Shown here piece after piece: positions 1 to 6,157 of a stretch of DNA of 8,294 bases (positions within the stretch are counted from its first letter, which is position 1; each line of letters starts with the position of its first letter). This DNA comes from Anaerolineales bacterium (GTDB lineage Bacteria; Chloroflexota; Anaerolineae; 4572-78; J111). The notes beneath the pieces were generated by a model. That model was not told the DNA's origin. It saw nothing but the letters and a program-made list of their open reading frames with translations, and ran no database searches. The translations under genes and the position numbers were made by a program. The stretch is taken from the NCBI GenBank assembly GCA_012032575.1, contig JAAUSP010000326.1, positions 1 to 8,294 on the forward strand, in the 5' to 3' direction.

Positions 1-13
1 CCGTAAACTTAGG

Positions 14-43
14 ACGGCCGGCGCTAACCCGCCGGCCGTTTTT
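14..43 (+). terminator. Rho-independent terminator at the left edge
   Basis: A perfect 10-bp GC-rich stem (14-23 with 30-39) closes a six-base loop and runs into five T (39-43). It would end a gene lying left of the window. It sits just before the GTG-started frame at 63, so that frame is probably not cotranscribed with whatever precedes it. Confidence 0.85.
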
Positions 44-62
44 ACGACCAGGAAAATCTGCC

Positions 63-530
63 GTGGCTAAACGTAAACAGGAAGCCGAAGCTGGCGACGA
101 TGCCGCAGCCGTGCCCAGCTTCGCCGAGATGGGCGTCATGGCCCGGCGCCCGGATTTGCTGCTCGCCATCGGCGTGGTCGGCATCCTCGTCGTCTTCATC
201 ATGCCGCTGCCGCCGCTGGCGCTCGACATGCTGCTGGCCGAAGGCGATACGATTTCATTTGGGACTTACACCTTCCAGGTGCTTTTTACCCCCGGCCATA
301 CGATTGGACATGTCTCCTTTTATGAAGCCAGCGCCGGCATTATCTTTGACGGCGACGTGCTTTTTGCCGGCGGCATTGGCCGCACCGACCTGCCCGGCGG
401 CGACTACGAAACTCTCATAGCCAGCATCAACGACAAGCTGATGACCCTGCCCGATGAAACGGTCGTCTGCTCCGGCCACGGCCCGATCACCACGATTGGA
501 CGAGAGCGGGCCAGCAATCCCTGGCTGTAA
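63..530 (+). CDS. Chimeric ORF: FlhA-like N-terminus joined to C-terminal half of an MBL-fold hydrolase
   Basis: This 155-residue frame starts at GTG 63, seven bases after AGGAAA (50-55). Residues 1 to about 59 resemble the start of FlhA, the inner-membrane flagellar export gate: an acidic/basic head, then RRPDLLLAIGVVGILVV and the PLPPLALDMLL segment at the first transmembrane helix. From about residue 60 the text becomes the C-terminal half of a glyoxalase-II/YcbL-type metallo-beta-lactamase hydrolase, with TPGHT (metal ligand His79), FDGD (bridging Asp98), GRTDLPGGDY and SGHGP (His139). The N-terminal half of that fold, with the HxHxDH metal motif, is absent, so the hydrolase should be inactive; FlhA, normally near 700 residues, is represented only by its start. 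The two halves belong to unrelated functions, so I infer an assembly chimera or a deletion junction near 237-243. The open frame itself is certain; that it is a functional gene is doubtful. Confidence 0.75.
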   Translation: MAKRKQEAEAGDDAAAVPSFAEMGVMARRPDLLLAIGVVGILVVFIMPLPPLALDMLLAEGDTISFGTYTFQVLFTPGHTIGHVSFYEASAGIIFDGDVLFAGGIGRTDLPGGDYETLIASINDKLMTLPDETVVCSGHGPITTIGRERASNPWL

Positions 531-554
531 GTTTAGTTGACGTTTACCAGTATC

Positions 555-590
555 AAGCCGTCCCAAGTTTCACCGGGGCGGCTTTTGTTT
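555..590 (+). terminator. Rho-independent terminator after the MBL-fold fragment
   Basis: A 10-bp stem with one G-T wobble (555-564 with 575-584) encloses a ten-base loop and is followed by a T-rich tail (583-590). It lies about 25 bases after the stop codon of the 63-530 frame and insulates it from the promoter at 601. Confidence 0.8.
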
Positions 591-600
591 TGGCTGGATT

Positions 601-628
601 TTGACGACTTTTCAGCCTGATATATAAT
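601..628 (+). promoter_or_regulatory. Sigma70-type promoter for the secreted-protein gene
   Basis: TTGACG at 601-606 and a perfect TATAAT at 623-628 are separated by 16 bases. The expected transcription start is near 635, directly at the palindrome that begins at 637. The first gene downstream starts at 697, giving a leader of about 60 bases. Confidence 0.75.
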
Positions 629-636
629 GGCCGCAG

Positions 637-652
637 TTGCAATTAATTGCAG
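637..652 (+). promoter_or_regulatory. Candidate operator: 14-bp perfect palindrome at the start site
   Basis: TGCAATTAATTGCA (638-651) is a perfect 14-bp palindrome lying eight to nine bases after the -10 box, where a bound repressor would block transcription start. Written as 637-652 it matches 11 of 16 positions of the element at 1614-1629 in the next promoter, including both GCA triplets set ten bases apart. The TTGCAA half-site recalls, from memory, the nickel-responsive Fur-family Nur box. The regulator is inferred and is not encoded in this window. Confidence 0.45.
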
Positions 653-696
653 AAACAACTTACTGCTTTCAATTATATTATCAGGAGGAAGATGTG

Positions 697-1514
697 ATGA
701 GAAAAGCGGGTTTGGCTTTGGCAATTTTACTAAGTGTCCTGCTCTTTAGTTATGGCGCAGCCGCGGAGATTCAGGCTCAAACCGAGGCTGATACGGGGAC
801 GCTGGAATTCAAGGCGAATGGGGAGGATTTTATCCGGCAGGGGTTTGTGTCGAAAGATGGGTGGGCGATCAGTTTTGAGCAGGTATTGGTGAACTTGACC
901 GGGATCACCGCTTATCAGACCGAGCCGCCGTTTGAGCCGGACGGGAGTGAAGCGTTGGAAGCAGCCGTGATGACCAGCCTGCCTGGGACGTATGTGGTGG
1001 ACCTGGCGGCGGGGGATGAGAACGCGGAACCGCTCCGATCGGGGAAGTGATCGCCCCGGCGGGACAGTACAATGCTCTGTCGTGGCAGATGGTCGCGGCG
1101 GCAGAGGGCGATATGGCGGGGTACTCGTTGTGGCTGAAGGGCACAGCGGAGAAAGAGGGGGAGGCGGTCGAGTTCACGCTTGGGATACCGACGGGGTACA
1201 ACAACGAGTGTGGGGAATATGTGGGCGATGAGCGGAAAGGGATATTGGCGGCGGGCGAGACAGCAGAGATGGAGTTGACCTTCCATTTTGACCACATTTT
1301 TGGAGATGGGGAGTTACCGGCGGATGATGGCTTGAATGTGACTGCGGTGGGTTTTGAGCCGTTTGCCAAAGCAGTCGAGGCAGGGAAGGTGGAGACAGAT
1401 TTGGCCGGACTCGCAGAAACGATGACGGCAGAGGAGTACCAGATGTTGGTAGACATCCTGCCCACCCTGGGACACACCGGCGAAGGCCACTGCCGCTACC
1501 AGGAAATTCAATAG
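697..1514 (+). pseudogene. Secreted protein of unrecognised family, split by a frameshift near 1033
   Basis: ATG 697 follows AGGAGG (683-688) at eight bases. The N-terminus is a clear Sec signal peptide (MRKAGLALAILLSVLLFSYG, then AAA), so the product is exported. The first frame stops at 1048-1050 after 117 codons, ending in an unconvincing LRSGK. The next forward frame reads sensibly from about 1035 (PIGEVIAPAGQYNALSW) to the stop at 1512. Restoring one base near 1033 gives one protein of about 271 residues. Visible features are an early SKDGWAISFEQVLVNL segment, CGEYVGDERKGIL, a FHFDHIFGD segment, and a His/Cys-rich tail GHTGEGHCRY. The His-rich motifs and the location beside a cobalt/nickel importer suggest a metal-related periplasmic role, but that is inference; I do not recognise the family. 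The lesion may be a sequencing error or a real mutation. The gene lies alone between its promoter and a strong terminator. Confidence 0.75.
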
Positions 1515-1537
1515 GTTCGAAGCGCAGATAAGTCCGT

Positions 1538-1570
1538 AGCTCTGGCCGGGGTACCGGCCAGAGCTTTTTT
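1538..1570 (+). terminator. Strong Rho-independent terminator
   Basis: A perfect 12-bp stem (1538-1549 with 1554-1565) has a GGTA loop and six T (1565-1570). It ends the secreted-protein transcript 24 bases after its stop codon and separates it from the cobalt/nickel importer operon. Confidence 0.93.
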
Positions 1571-1586
1571 GCTTGCAGAGCTTTGT

Positions 1587-1614
1587 TTGGAATCCATCAG
1601 CGAAGTGGTATAAT
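1587..1614 (+). promoter_or_regulatory. Promoter of the cobalt/nickel importer operon
   Basis: A perfect TATAAT at 1609-1614 has TTGGAA (1587-1592) 16 bases upstream as a moderate -35. The start site would be near 1621, leaving a leader of about 80 bases before ATG 1703. The leader contains a small hairpin (CAGC-TTCG-GCTG), but I see no cobalamin-riboswitch core in it. Confidence 0.65.
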
Positions 1615-1629
1615 AGCAAATATTAGCAA
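1614..1629 (+). promoter_or_regulatory. Candidate operator: TAGCAA direct repeat overlapping the -10 box
   Basis: TAGCAA occurs at 1614-1619 and again at 1624-1629, one helical turn apart, starting on the last base of the -10 box. It aligns with the palindrome of the previous promoter (637-652) at 11 of 16 positions with identical GCA spacing. That makes a shared repressor of both transcription units plausible. Confidence 0.4.
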
Positions 1630-1702
1630 TTACAATCACTTCCAGGCGAAAATAGATTGAAGTGTACTTAAGTGCAGCTTCGGCTGTAGGAGAGAAGATA
1701 GG

Positions 1703-2431
1703 ATGTACATCAAACCAAAAAAATGGCAAATGATGTTTTTTTGCCTTGCCTTTCTGTTAGCCGCCGGGCTGGCGAGCGCTGTTTATGCCCACGGGGTAAC
1801 AATCAATTATACCATCAGCGAAACCGGGCAAGTGAAGCTGGATGCTGCTTTTGATACCGGCGAGCCAATGGGCGAAGCCCAGGTGACTATTTATGCCCCG
1901 GATGACCCGGCCAAGCCCTGGCTCACCGGCGTCGCTGACGAGAACGGTCATTTTGAATTTACGGTTGACCCCTCCAAGCCGGGTACGTGGGACATTCAGT
2001 TCCGCAAGGCCGGCCACGGGGAGATGATCCACATCACCATTGAGCAGGTTGCCGTAGATGTCGAAGTTCCGAGCAGCGCCGGCCCGGAAGCAACCGCTGA
2101 AACCGCTGTGGAAGCTGAAACCGAGAGCCAGCCTGCGGAGCCGGCGGTCGAAACTGCCAGCGGCGAAGCGGAAACGCCCGTAGAAGTTGAACCCGTCAGC
2201 GCCGTGGCCGAAACTCCCGCCCCCGCCGCCGAGCCGGTCAGCGCTGACACAGCCGCACCGGAAACTAATCAACCGACCGAGGGTGAAACGGCCAAACAGC
2301 AGGTGGTCGTTGTTTCTTCGAGCAGCAGCGGCAGCACTGGCTTCACTACCTTACAAATTTTGCTGATGAGCGGCAGTGTTATTTGGGGCTTTATCGGCAC
2401 CGCGCTTTATTTTGCCCGGAGATCATCATAA
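1703..2431 (+). CDS. NikL-like extracytoplasmic protein of the cobalt/nickel ECF importer
   Basis: The product has 242 residues. AGGAGAG (1688-1694) lies eight bases before ATG. Residues 1-29 form a signal peptide ending VYA, so the mature protein would begin with His30. Residues 30-115 form a beta-rich domain of the carboxypeptidase-regulatory/DUF4198-like type (AHGVTINYTI, FDTGEPMGEAQVTIYAP, DENGHFEF, PSKPGTWDI, KAGHGEMIHI). Residues about 118-205 are an acidic Glu/Ala/Pro/Thr/Val linker, then a Ser run, then a C-terminal membrane helix (about 217-236) with a short ARRSS tail. Proteins of this kind (NikL and relatives) are extracytoplasmic partners of CbiM/NikM. No cbiN is present, and the layout of signal, outside domain and membrane anchor resembles CbiN, so I infer that it substitutes for CbiN. 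His30, His83, His105 and His110 are possible metal ligands. Its stop overlaps the cbiM start (TAATG), indicating translational coupling. Confidence 0.8.
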   Translation: MYIKPKKWQMMFFCLAFLLAAGLASAVYAHGVTINYTISETGQVKLDAAFDTGEPMGEAQVTIYAPDDPAKPWLTGVADENGHFEFTVDPSKPGTWDIQFRKAGHGEMIHITIEQVAVDVEVPSSAGPEATAETAVEAETESQPAEPAVETASGEAETPVEVEPVSAVAETPAPAAEPVSADTAAPETNQPTEGETAKQQVVVVSSSSSGSTGFTTLQILLMSGSVIWGFIGTALYFARRSS

Positions 2432-3074
2432 TGCACATTCCTGATGGTATTTTGCCCCTTTCGGTCTGCGCTGCCGGTTATGCCGTCACCGCCGGGACAA
2501 CGTGGTATTCGCTGCGGAAAATTAATCAGCAGGAAGACCCCCGTGCCAGTATTCCCAAAGCCGCCCTGCTGACCTCGGCTTTTTTGTGGCCTCCTGGATC
2601 CATGTGCCGATACCGCCGACGAGCGTCCATTTGATTTTGAACGGCTTGATGGGGGTAGTTTTGGGGTATTACGCCTTTCCGGCCATTCTGATTGGGCTTT
2701 TCTTTCAGGCGGTCATGTTTCAACATGGCGGGCTGACCACCCTGGGCGTCAATGCGGCGATGATGGGGATTCCGGCTCTGCTGGCCTATCACATCTTTCA
2801 ATGGCGTCATCGTTTTGCGCCCAACAATCGTAACATGCTGATTACTTTTTCTTTTTTGGGCGGGGCGCTGGGCCTGGGGATTGCCGCCGCCATTGCTTTT
2901 GTCCTGCTCATTACCACCATTCCGGGCAATATTGATGCCGCCGCCGAACAGGCCAGCATCATCACCCTGATTACGGCGCATGTGCCGCTGATGATTATCG
3001 AGGGGGTTTTTACGGCGATGCTGGTGTTGTTTTTGCAGCGGGTCAAACCGGAACTACTGGAAGCTTCGGCATGA
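2431..3074 (+). pseudogene. cbiM: CbiM/NikM cobalt/nickel-binding ECF permease, interrupted by a one-base frameshift
   Basis: The gene starts with MHIPDGILP, the hallmark N-terminus of the CbiM/NikM substrate-binding component, where the terminal amine and His2 coordinate the metal. The start overlaps the upstream stop. The first frame loses CbiM similarity at codon 51-52, within a six-T run (2580-2585), and stops at 2632-2634. Adding one T restores SAFFVASWIHVPIPPTSVHL and then an uninterrupted CbiM to the stop at 3072, about 214 residues in all, a normal length. In the restored frame the conserved SVHL histidine is residue 67, the position recalled as a Ni ligand in NikM2. FQHGGLTTLGVN is also typical, and several membrane helices follow. 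Because the neighbours are intact and the lesion is in a homopolymer, a sequencing indel is the simplest explanation; slippage or true decay are alternatives. Co versus Ni specificity cannot be read. Confidence 0.88.
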
Positions 3075-3850
3075 ATTTGGGCCTGGAAGCGCACGCTTAT
3101 TTAGACTCGCCTGTCCACCGTTGGGATGCCAGGCAGAAACTCATCGGCCTGGCGTTTTTGATTTTTGCTTTCTCCTTTGTGCAAGATTTACGGCTGCTGC
3201 CGCCGATGCTGCTGGTAACGGCTGTGCTTTATGGCCTGTCCAAATTGCCGCTGCCTTTTTTGGGCGAGCGGCTGCGTTACCCCGGCATGTTCCTGCTGGT
3301 GGTGGCCGTCTTTCTGCCCCTCTTTTCCGGCCAGACAATTCTGGTCAGTTTTGGGCCAGTGGCCCTGCGTTGGGAAGGTTTCCTGGCGATGCTGGTGGTT
3401 GTGACCAAGTTTATCTCGATTTTAACCCTCAGCATCGTTCTGTTTGGCACCGCCCCATTTTTGACCTCGATCAAAGCCATTCGGGCGATTGGTCTGCCCA
3501 GCCTGCTGGCCGATATGATGCTGCTGAGTTATCGTTATCTGTTTGAAATTGGCGAGGATTTGCACAAAATGCAGGTGGCGATGCGGCTGCGTGGGTTTCA
3601 GTTGCATGGCTTTAGCCGGCGCACCCTGGAGACCCTGACCGCCCTGGCCGGCACTATTTTGGTTCGCAGCTACGAGCGTTCCGACCGGGTTTATCGGGCT
3701 ATGATTCTGCGCGGGTATGGTCAGGCTCGACCGGCCTATGATGAGTTCAAAGCCACGCCGCTGGATCGCCTCGCCGCCGTTGCCGCCGGAGGGCTGGCCG
3801 TCGGCTTTGTGTTGGCCGAACTGGGGCTGCGCGGAACCTTCGGAGGTTAG
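3071..3850 (+). CDS. cbiQ: CbiQ-family transmembrane coupling protein of the ECF cobalt/nickel importer
   Basis: The 259-residue protein is the T component (EcfT type) that links CbiM to the ATPase. It begins with the family-typical HRWDARQKL (residues 16-24), continues with several hydrophobic helices (about 25-60, 72-92, 103-128, and a C-terminal one near 234-252), and carries the two cytoplasmic coupling motifs AMRLRGF (170-176) and AMILRGYG (210-217). The paired Arg-Gly residues contact the ATPase grooves in this family. The start ATG overlaps the cbiM stop (ATGA), so translation is coupled. The length is normal and no damage is seen. The next importer gene, cbiO, is not coupled; 182 bases with an inverted repeat intervene. 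Confidence 0.93.
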   Translation: MNLGLEAHAYLDSPVHRWDARQKLIGLAFLIFAFSFVQDLRLLPPMLLVTAVLYGLSKLPLPFLGERLRYPGMFLLVVAVFLPLFSGQTILVSFGPVALRWEGFLAMLVVVTKFISILTLSIVLFGTAPFLTSIKAIRAIGLPSLLADMMLLSYRYLFEIGEDLHKMQVAMRLRGFQLHGFSRRTLETLTALAGTILVRSYERSDRVYRAMILRGYGQARPAYDEFKATPLDRLAAVAAGGLAVGFVLAELGLRGTFGG

Positions 3851-3901
3851 CTGTGTTGGTGTTGACCGCCAGTCTCAGAAGCATCCTTCGTGAATAAAGA
3901 C

Positions 3902-3969
3902 GCGATGAGGCGTGAGGCGATGAGGCGAAAGATTCTTCGCGTCCCCGCCTCCTCGCGCCCTCGCCTCAT
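3902..3969. repeat. Tandem-plus-inverted G-rich repeat between cbiQ and cbiO
   Basis: GCGATGAGGCG occurs twice (3902-3912 and 3917-3927, period 15). A diverged inverted copy at 3946-3969 ends in CGCCTCAT. The arms 3905-3927 and 3946-3969 can fold into a long imperfect hairpin with an 18-base loop. There is no clear T tract after it, although TTTTC follows. The surrounding 3851-4032 shows no convincing gene. It may be an intergenic repeat inserted into the operon, or an mRNA processing or stability element. Confidence 0.6.
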
Positions 3970-4032
3970 TTTCATCATCGGTGGCGTGCTCTGGCTCGTG
4001 AATACTATGTGAAACTCTCCAAACGAGGTAAT

Positions 4033-4824
4033 ATGCAAGCAAAGAATGGAACCCATCCCGGAGTCATCGGGGAAGTGAGACCGGCGCTGGCGCTTGAAGT
4101 CAGCGGTCTCAGCTTCTCGTACCCTGATAAACCCGGCATTTTAAAGAATATCAATCTGACCATCAAGCCGCACGAGCGTGTCGGGCTGATTGGCCCCAAT
4201 GGAGCGGGCAAAACCACCTTTTTTATGTCGGTCTGCGGGGTGCAAAAAGCCGAGGCGGGGCAGATCAACCTGTTTGGCCGGCCCATGAAGCCGGGTGATT
4301 TTCGCCCCGAAATTGGCATGGTCTTTCAAATTTCGGATGACCAGCTTTTCAGCCCTTCAGTGCGCGATGATGTGGCCTTTGGGCCGTATAATCTGGGCCT
4401 CTCCCCGGCAGAAGTGGCCACCAGGGTTGATGAGGCGCTGACCACTACCGGCGTCATTGCCCTGGCCGACCGCCCCCCGCACCACCTTTCCGGCGGTGAA
4501 AAACGTATGGTTTCCATTGCCGGAGTGCTGGCCATGCGCCCGCAGCTCATCATTTACGATGAACCCAGCGCCAATCTCGACATCCGCTCGCGCCGGCGCT
4601 TGATAAAATTTTTGCAAGCCTCAACCCAGGCTTTTATTCTCTCCTCACACGATTTGGAGCTTATCCTCGAAGTGTGCGAACGGGTCATTTTGCTGGACGA
4701 AGGCCAAATCATTGCCGATGGCCCTCCCCGCGAGATCATGAGCCGGGCCGAGTTAATGGAAGCTCACGGGCTGGAGCGTCCTCATTCGCTCACGCCCCAC
4801 CTTGTGCCAACCTTGGTTGACTGA
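4033..4824 (+). CDS. cbiO: CbiO-family ATPase of the cobalt/nickel ECF importer
   Basis: The protein has 263 residues from ATG 4033. A GTG at 4009 would add eight residues but has no ribosome site. GAGGT at 4025-4029 precedes the ATG at a short three bases, so initiation may be weak. It is a complete ABC ATPase: Walker A GPNGAGKTT (54-62), Q-loop Gln99 in the MVFQISDDQLFSPSV stretch typical of CbiO/EcfA, signature LSGGEKR (152-158), Walker B LIIYDEP (172-178) and switch His206 in SSHD. One ATPase gene is present, so a homodimer is expected, as in CbiMNQO systems. Placement after cbiM and cbiQ on the same strand, followed by a terminator, supports cotranscription despite the 182-base gap. An in-gap promoter is possible but not evident. 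Confidence 0.93.
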   Translation: MQAKNGTHPGVIGEVRPALALEVSGLSFSYPDKPGILKNINLTIKPHERVGLIGPNGAGKTTFFMSVCGVQKAEAGQINLFGRPMKPGDFRPEIGMVFQISDDQLFSPSVRDDVAFGPYNLGLSPAEVATRVDEALTTTGVIALADRPPHHLSGGEKRMVSIAGVLAMRPQLIIYDEPSANLDIRSRRRLIKFLQASTQAFILSSHDLELILEVCERVILLDEGQIIADGPPREIMSRAELMEAHGLERPHSLTPHLVPTLVD

Positions 4825-4837
4825 CAGCTTTTCAAGG

Positions 4838-4887
4838 AAAAAAGCCCCCAAAAGTTTCCCGGATATGGGCTTTGGGGGTCTTTTTTT
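4838..4887 (+). terminator. Terminator at the end of the importer operon
   Basis: An A-rich 5' flank and CCCCCAAA (4845-4852) pair with TTTGGGGG (4871-4878), with additional imperfect pairing inside, and seven T follow (4881-4887). It begins 14 bases after the cbiO stop codon. Confidence 0.85.
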
Positions 4888-4926
4888 GTATTTAGCCAAA
4901 AATCTCGAAGAAAACTAGATAATATA

Positions 4927-4954
4927 TTGACAAATAATAGAAGTGTGGTATACT
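4927..4954 (+). promoter_or_regulatory. Sigma70-type promoter of the ABC exporter pair
   Basis: A perfect TTGACA (4927-4932) and TATACT (4949-4954) are 16 bases apart. The start site would be near 4961, about 30 bases before ATG 4990. The GCA-N7-GCA element of the two metal-region promoters is not seen here, so separate regulation is likely. Confidence 0.8.
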
Positions 4955-4989
4955 GTTTATCAATTCCTTATAAAGGGTAAAGGCAGTTT

Positions 4990-6144
4990 ATGGCATTTTA
5001 TCTGGGGTTCAAAGAAATCTGGCGCAACAAAGGGCGTTTTTTGCTCATCAGTCTGGTGATTGCTTTGATCACCACCTTGGTGTTGTTTATTGCCGCCCTG
5101 GCCGAAGGGTTGGGCCTGGGCAACCGCGAGTATATCGAAAAGCTCAACGCCGAACTATTGCTGTATCAGGAAGACGTGGAGTTCTCCATTCCTTCCAGTC
5201 GGGTGGGCCGTTCCGAGCTGAACAATGTGGCGCGGGTGCCGGGGGTCAGCGCGGTGGGACCGATTGGCTTCAGCAGCACCTCGCTGATTTTGCCGGGACA
5301 GGAACCGCTGGATACCTCGCTGATTGGGGTGGAACCGGGCAAACCGGGCGCACCGCCGGTGCTGGATGGACATGCCTTGCAAAGCCGGCGGGCCAAAGAT
5401 GCGGTGATTGACCGGAATGTGGTGGCCGAAACCGGCCTGAAAGTGGGCGATACCTTTACGATCAAAACCATTCAGGGCACCGAAGAACAGTTCTACACGT
5501 TGTCCGTGGCTGGCATCAGCGACAGCCGCCGCTACTCGATCCAGCCTTCGATTTTTGTGCCCATTCTGGCCTGGGAAGAGATCAAACCTAAAGCTGCGCC
5601 GGAGAGCGACCCCGCCTCGGAATTTATCTTCAATGTGATTGCAGTCAAATTGCAAGACCCGGCCAGCCGGGAGATCATGGCCGAGCGGATCGAGCAGCAG
5701 GTGAGCGATCTGGAGGCGGCTGATCTCAAAACTGCGTATGAGAATACCCCCGGCTACGGGCCGCAGCAAAGCACTCTGGGCACCCAACGCACCTTTACCC
5801 TGCTGATCGGTATCCTGGTGATTGGCGGCTTTTTTCAAATTCAAACCCTGCAAAAGGTGGCCCAGATTGGGGTACTCAAGGCCATTGGCGCGTCGAACTT
5901 GACCGTCGCGGTGGCGGCGATGCTTCAAATCATCACCGTGACGGTGCTGGGGATTGCGCTTGGGGCGCTGGGCACGCTGGGCCTGTCGCTGGCGCTCAGC
6001 TCTGTCAGCGCGATTGTTTTTACCCCCACCGCCGTCGCCACAGCGATTATTACCCTTTTGTTGATTGGCCCGTTGGGCGGACTGGTTTCTATCAGAGTCC
6101 TGCTGCGGGTTGAACCCCTGCGGGCGTTGGGATTGGGCGCATAA
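4990..6144 (+). CDS. FtsX/MacB-fold ABC transporter permease, HrtB-like
   Basis: This 384-residue membrane protein has AAAGG (4979-4983) six bases before ATG. Its topology is that of type VII ABC permeases: one helix near the N-terminus (about 17-38), a large extracytoplasmic domain (about 40-265), and three C-terminal helices (about 268-288, 305-335 and 345-370). The short loop QIGVLKAIGAS (292-302) is the coupling segment that contacts the ATPase. The opening FKEIWRNKGRFLLISLV and the early LAEGLGLGN recall HrtB-type permeases, which with HrtA extract heme from the membrane in Gram-positive bacteria. That is only a resemblance, and LolCE, MacB or antimicrobial-peptide exporters share the fold. 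The ATPase gene follows 13 bases later. The exported substrate is unknown; no adaptor (MacA-like) gene or sensor is present in the window. Confidence 0.85.
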   Translation: MAFYLGFKEIWRNKGRFLLISLVIALITTLVLFIAALAEGLGLGNREYIEKLNAELLLYQEDVEFSIPSSRVGRSELNNVARVPGVSAVGPIGFSSTSLILPGQEPLDTSLIGVEPGKPGAPPVLDGHALQSRRAKDAVIDRNVVAETGLKVGDTFTIKTIQGTEEQFYTLSVAGISDSRRYSIQPSIFVPILAWEEIKPKAAPESDPASEFIFNVIAVKLQDPASREIMAERIEQQVSDLEAADLKTAYENTPGYGPQQSTLGTQRTFTLLIGILVIGGFFQIQTLQKVAQIGVLKAIGASNLTVAVAAMLQIITVTVLGIALGALGTLGLSLALSSVSAIVFTPTAVATAIITLLLIGPLGGLVSIRVLLRVEPLRALGLGA

Positions 6145-6157
6145 CAAGGAGATATTT

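Noticed and set aside
1470..1702. Possible cobalamin riboswitch before the importer operon, prompted by GGCCACTGCC near 1488
   Set aside because: The match lies inside the coding end of the preceding gene, upstream of the terminator and promoter. The short leader (about 1621-1702) has no B12-box core.
1757..2272. A 171-codon minus-strand frame opposite the NikL-like gene
   Set aside because: It is Gly/Arg/Phe-rich text with no ribosome site, a shadow of the Glu/Ala/Pro-rich linker on the plus strand.
3902..3969. CRISPR-like repeat
   Set aside because: Units are only 11 bases with 4-base gaps and there are just two direct copies, with no spacers or cas genes.
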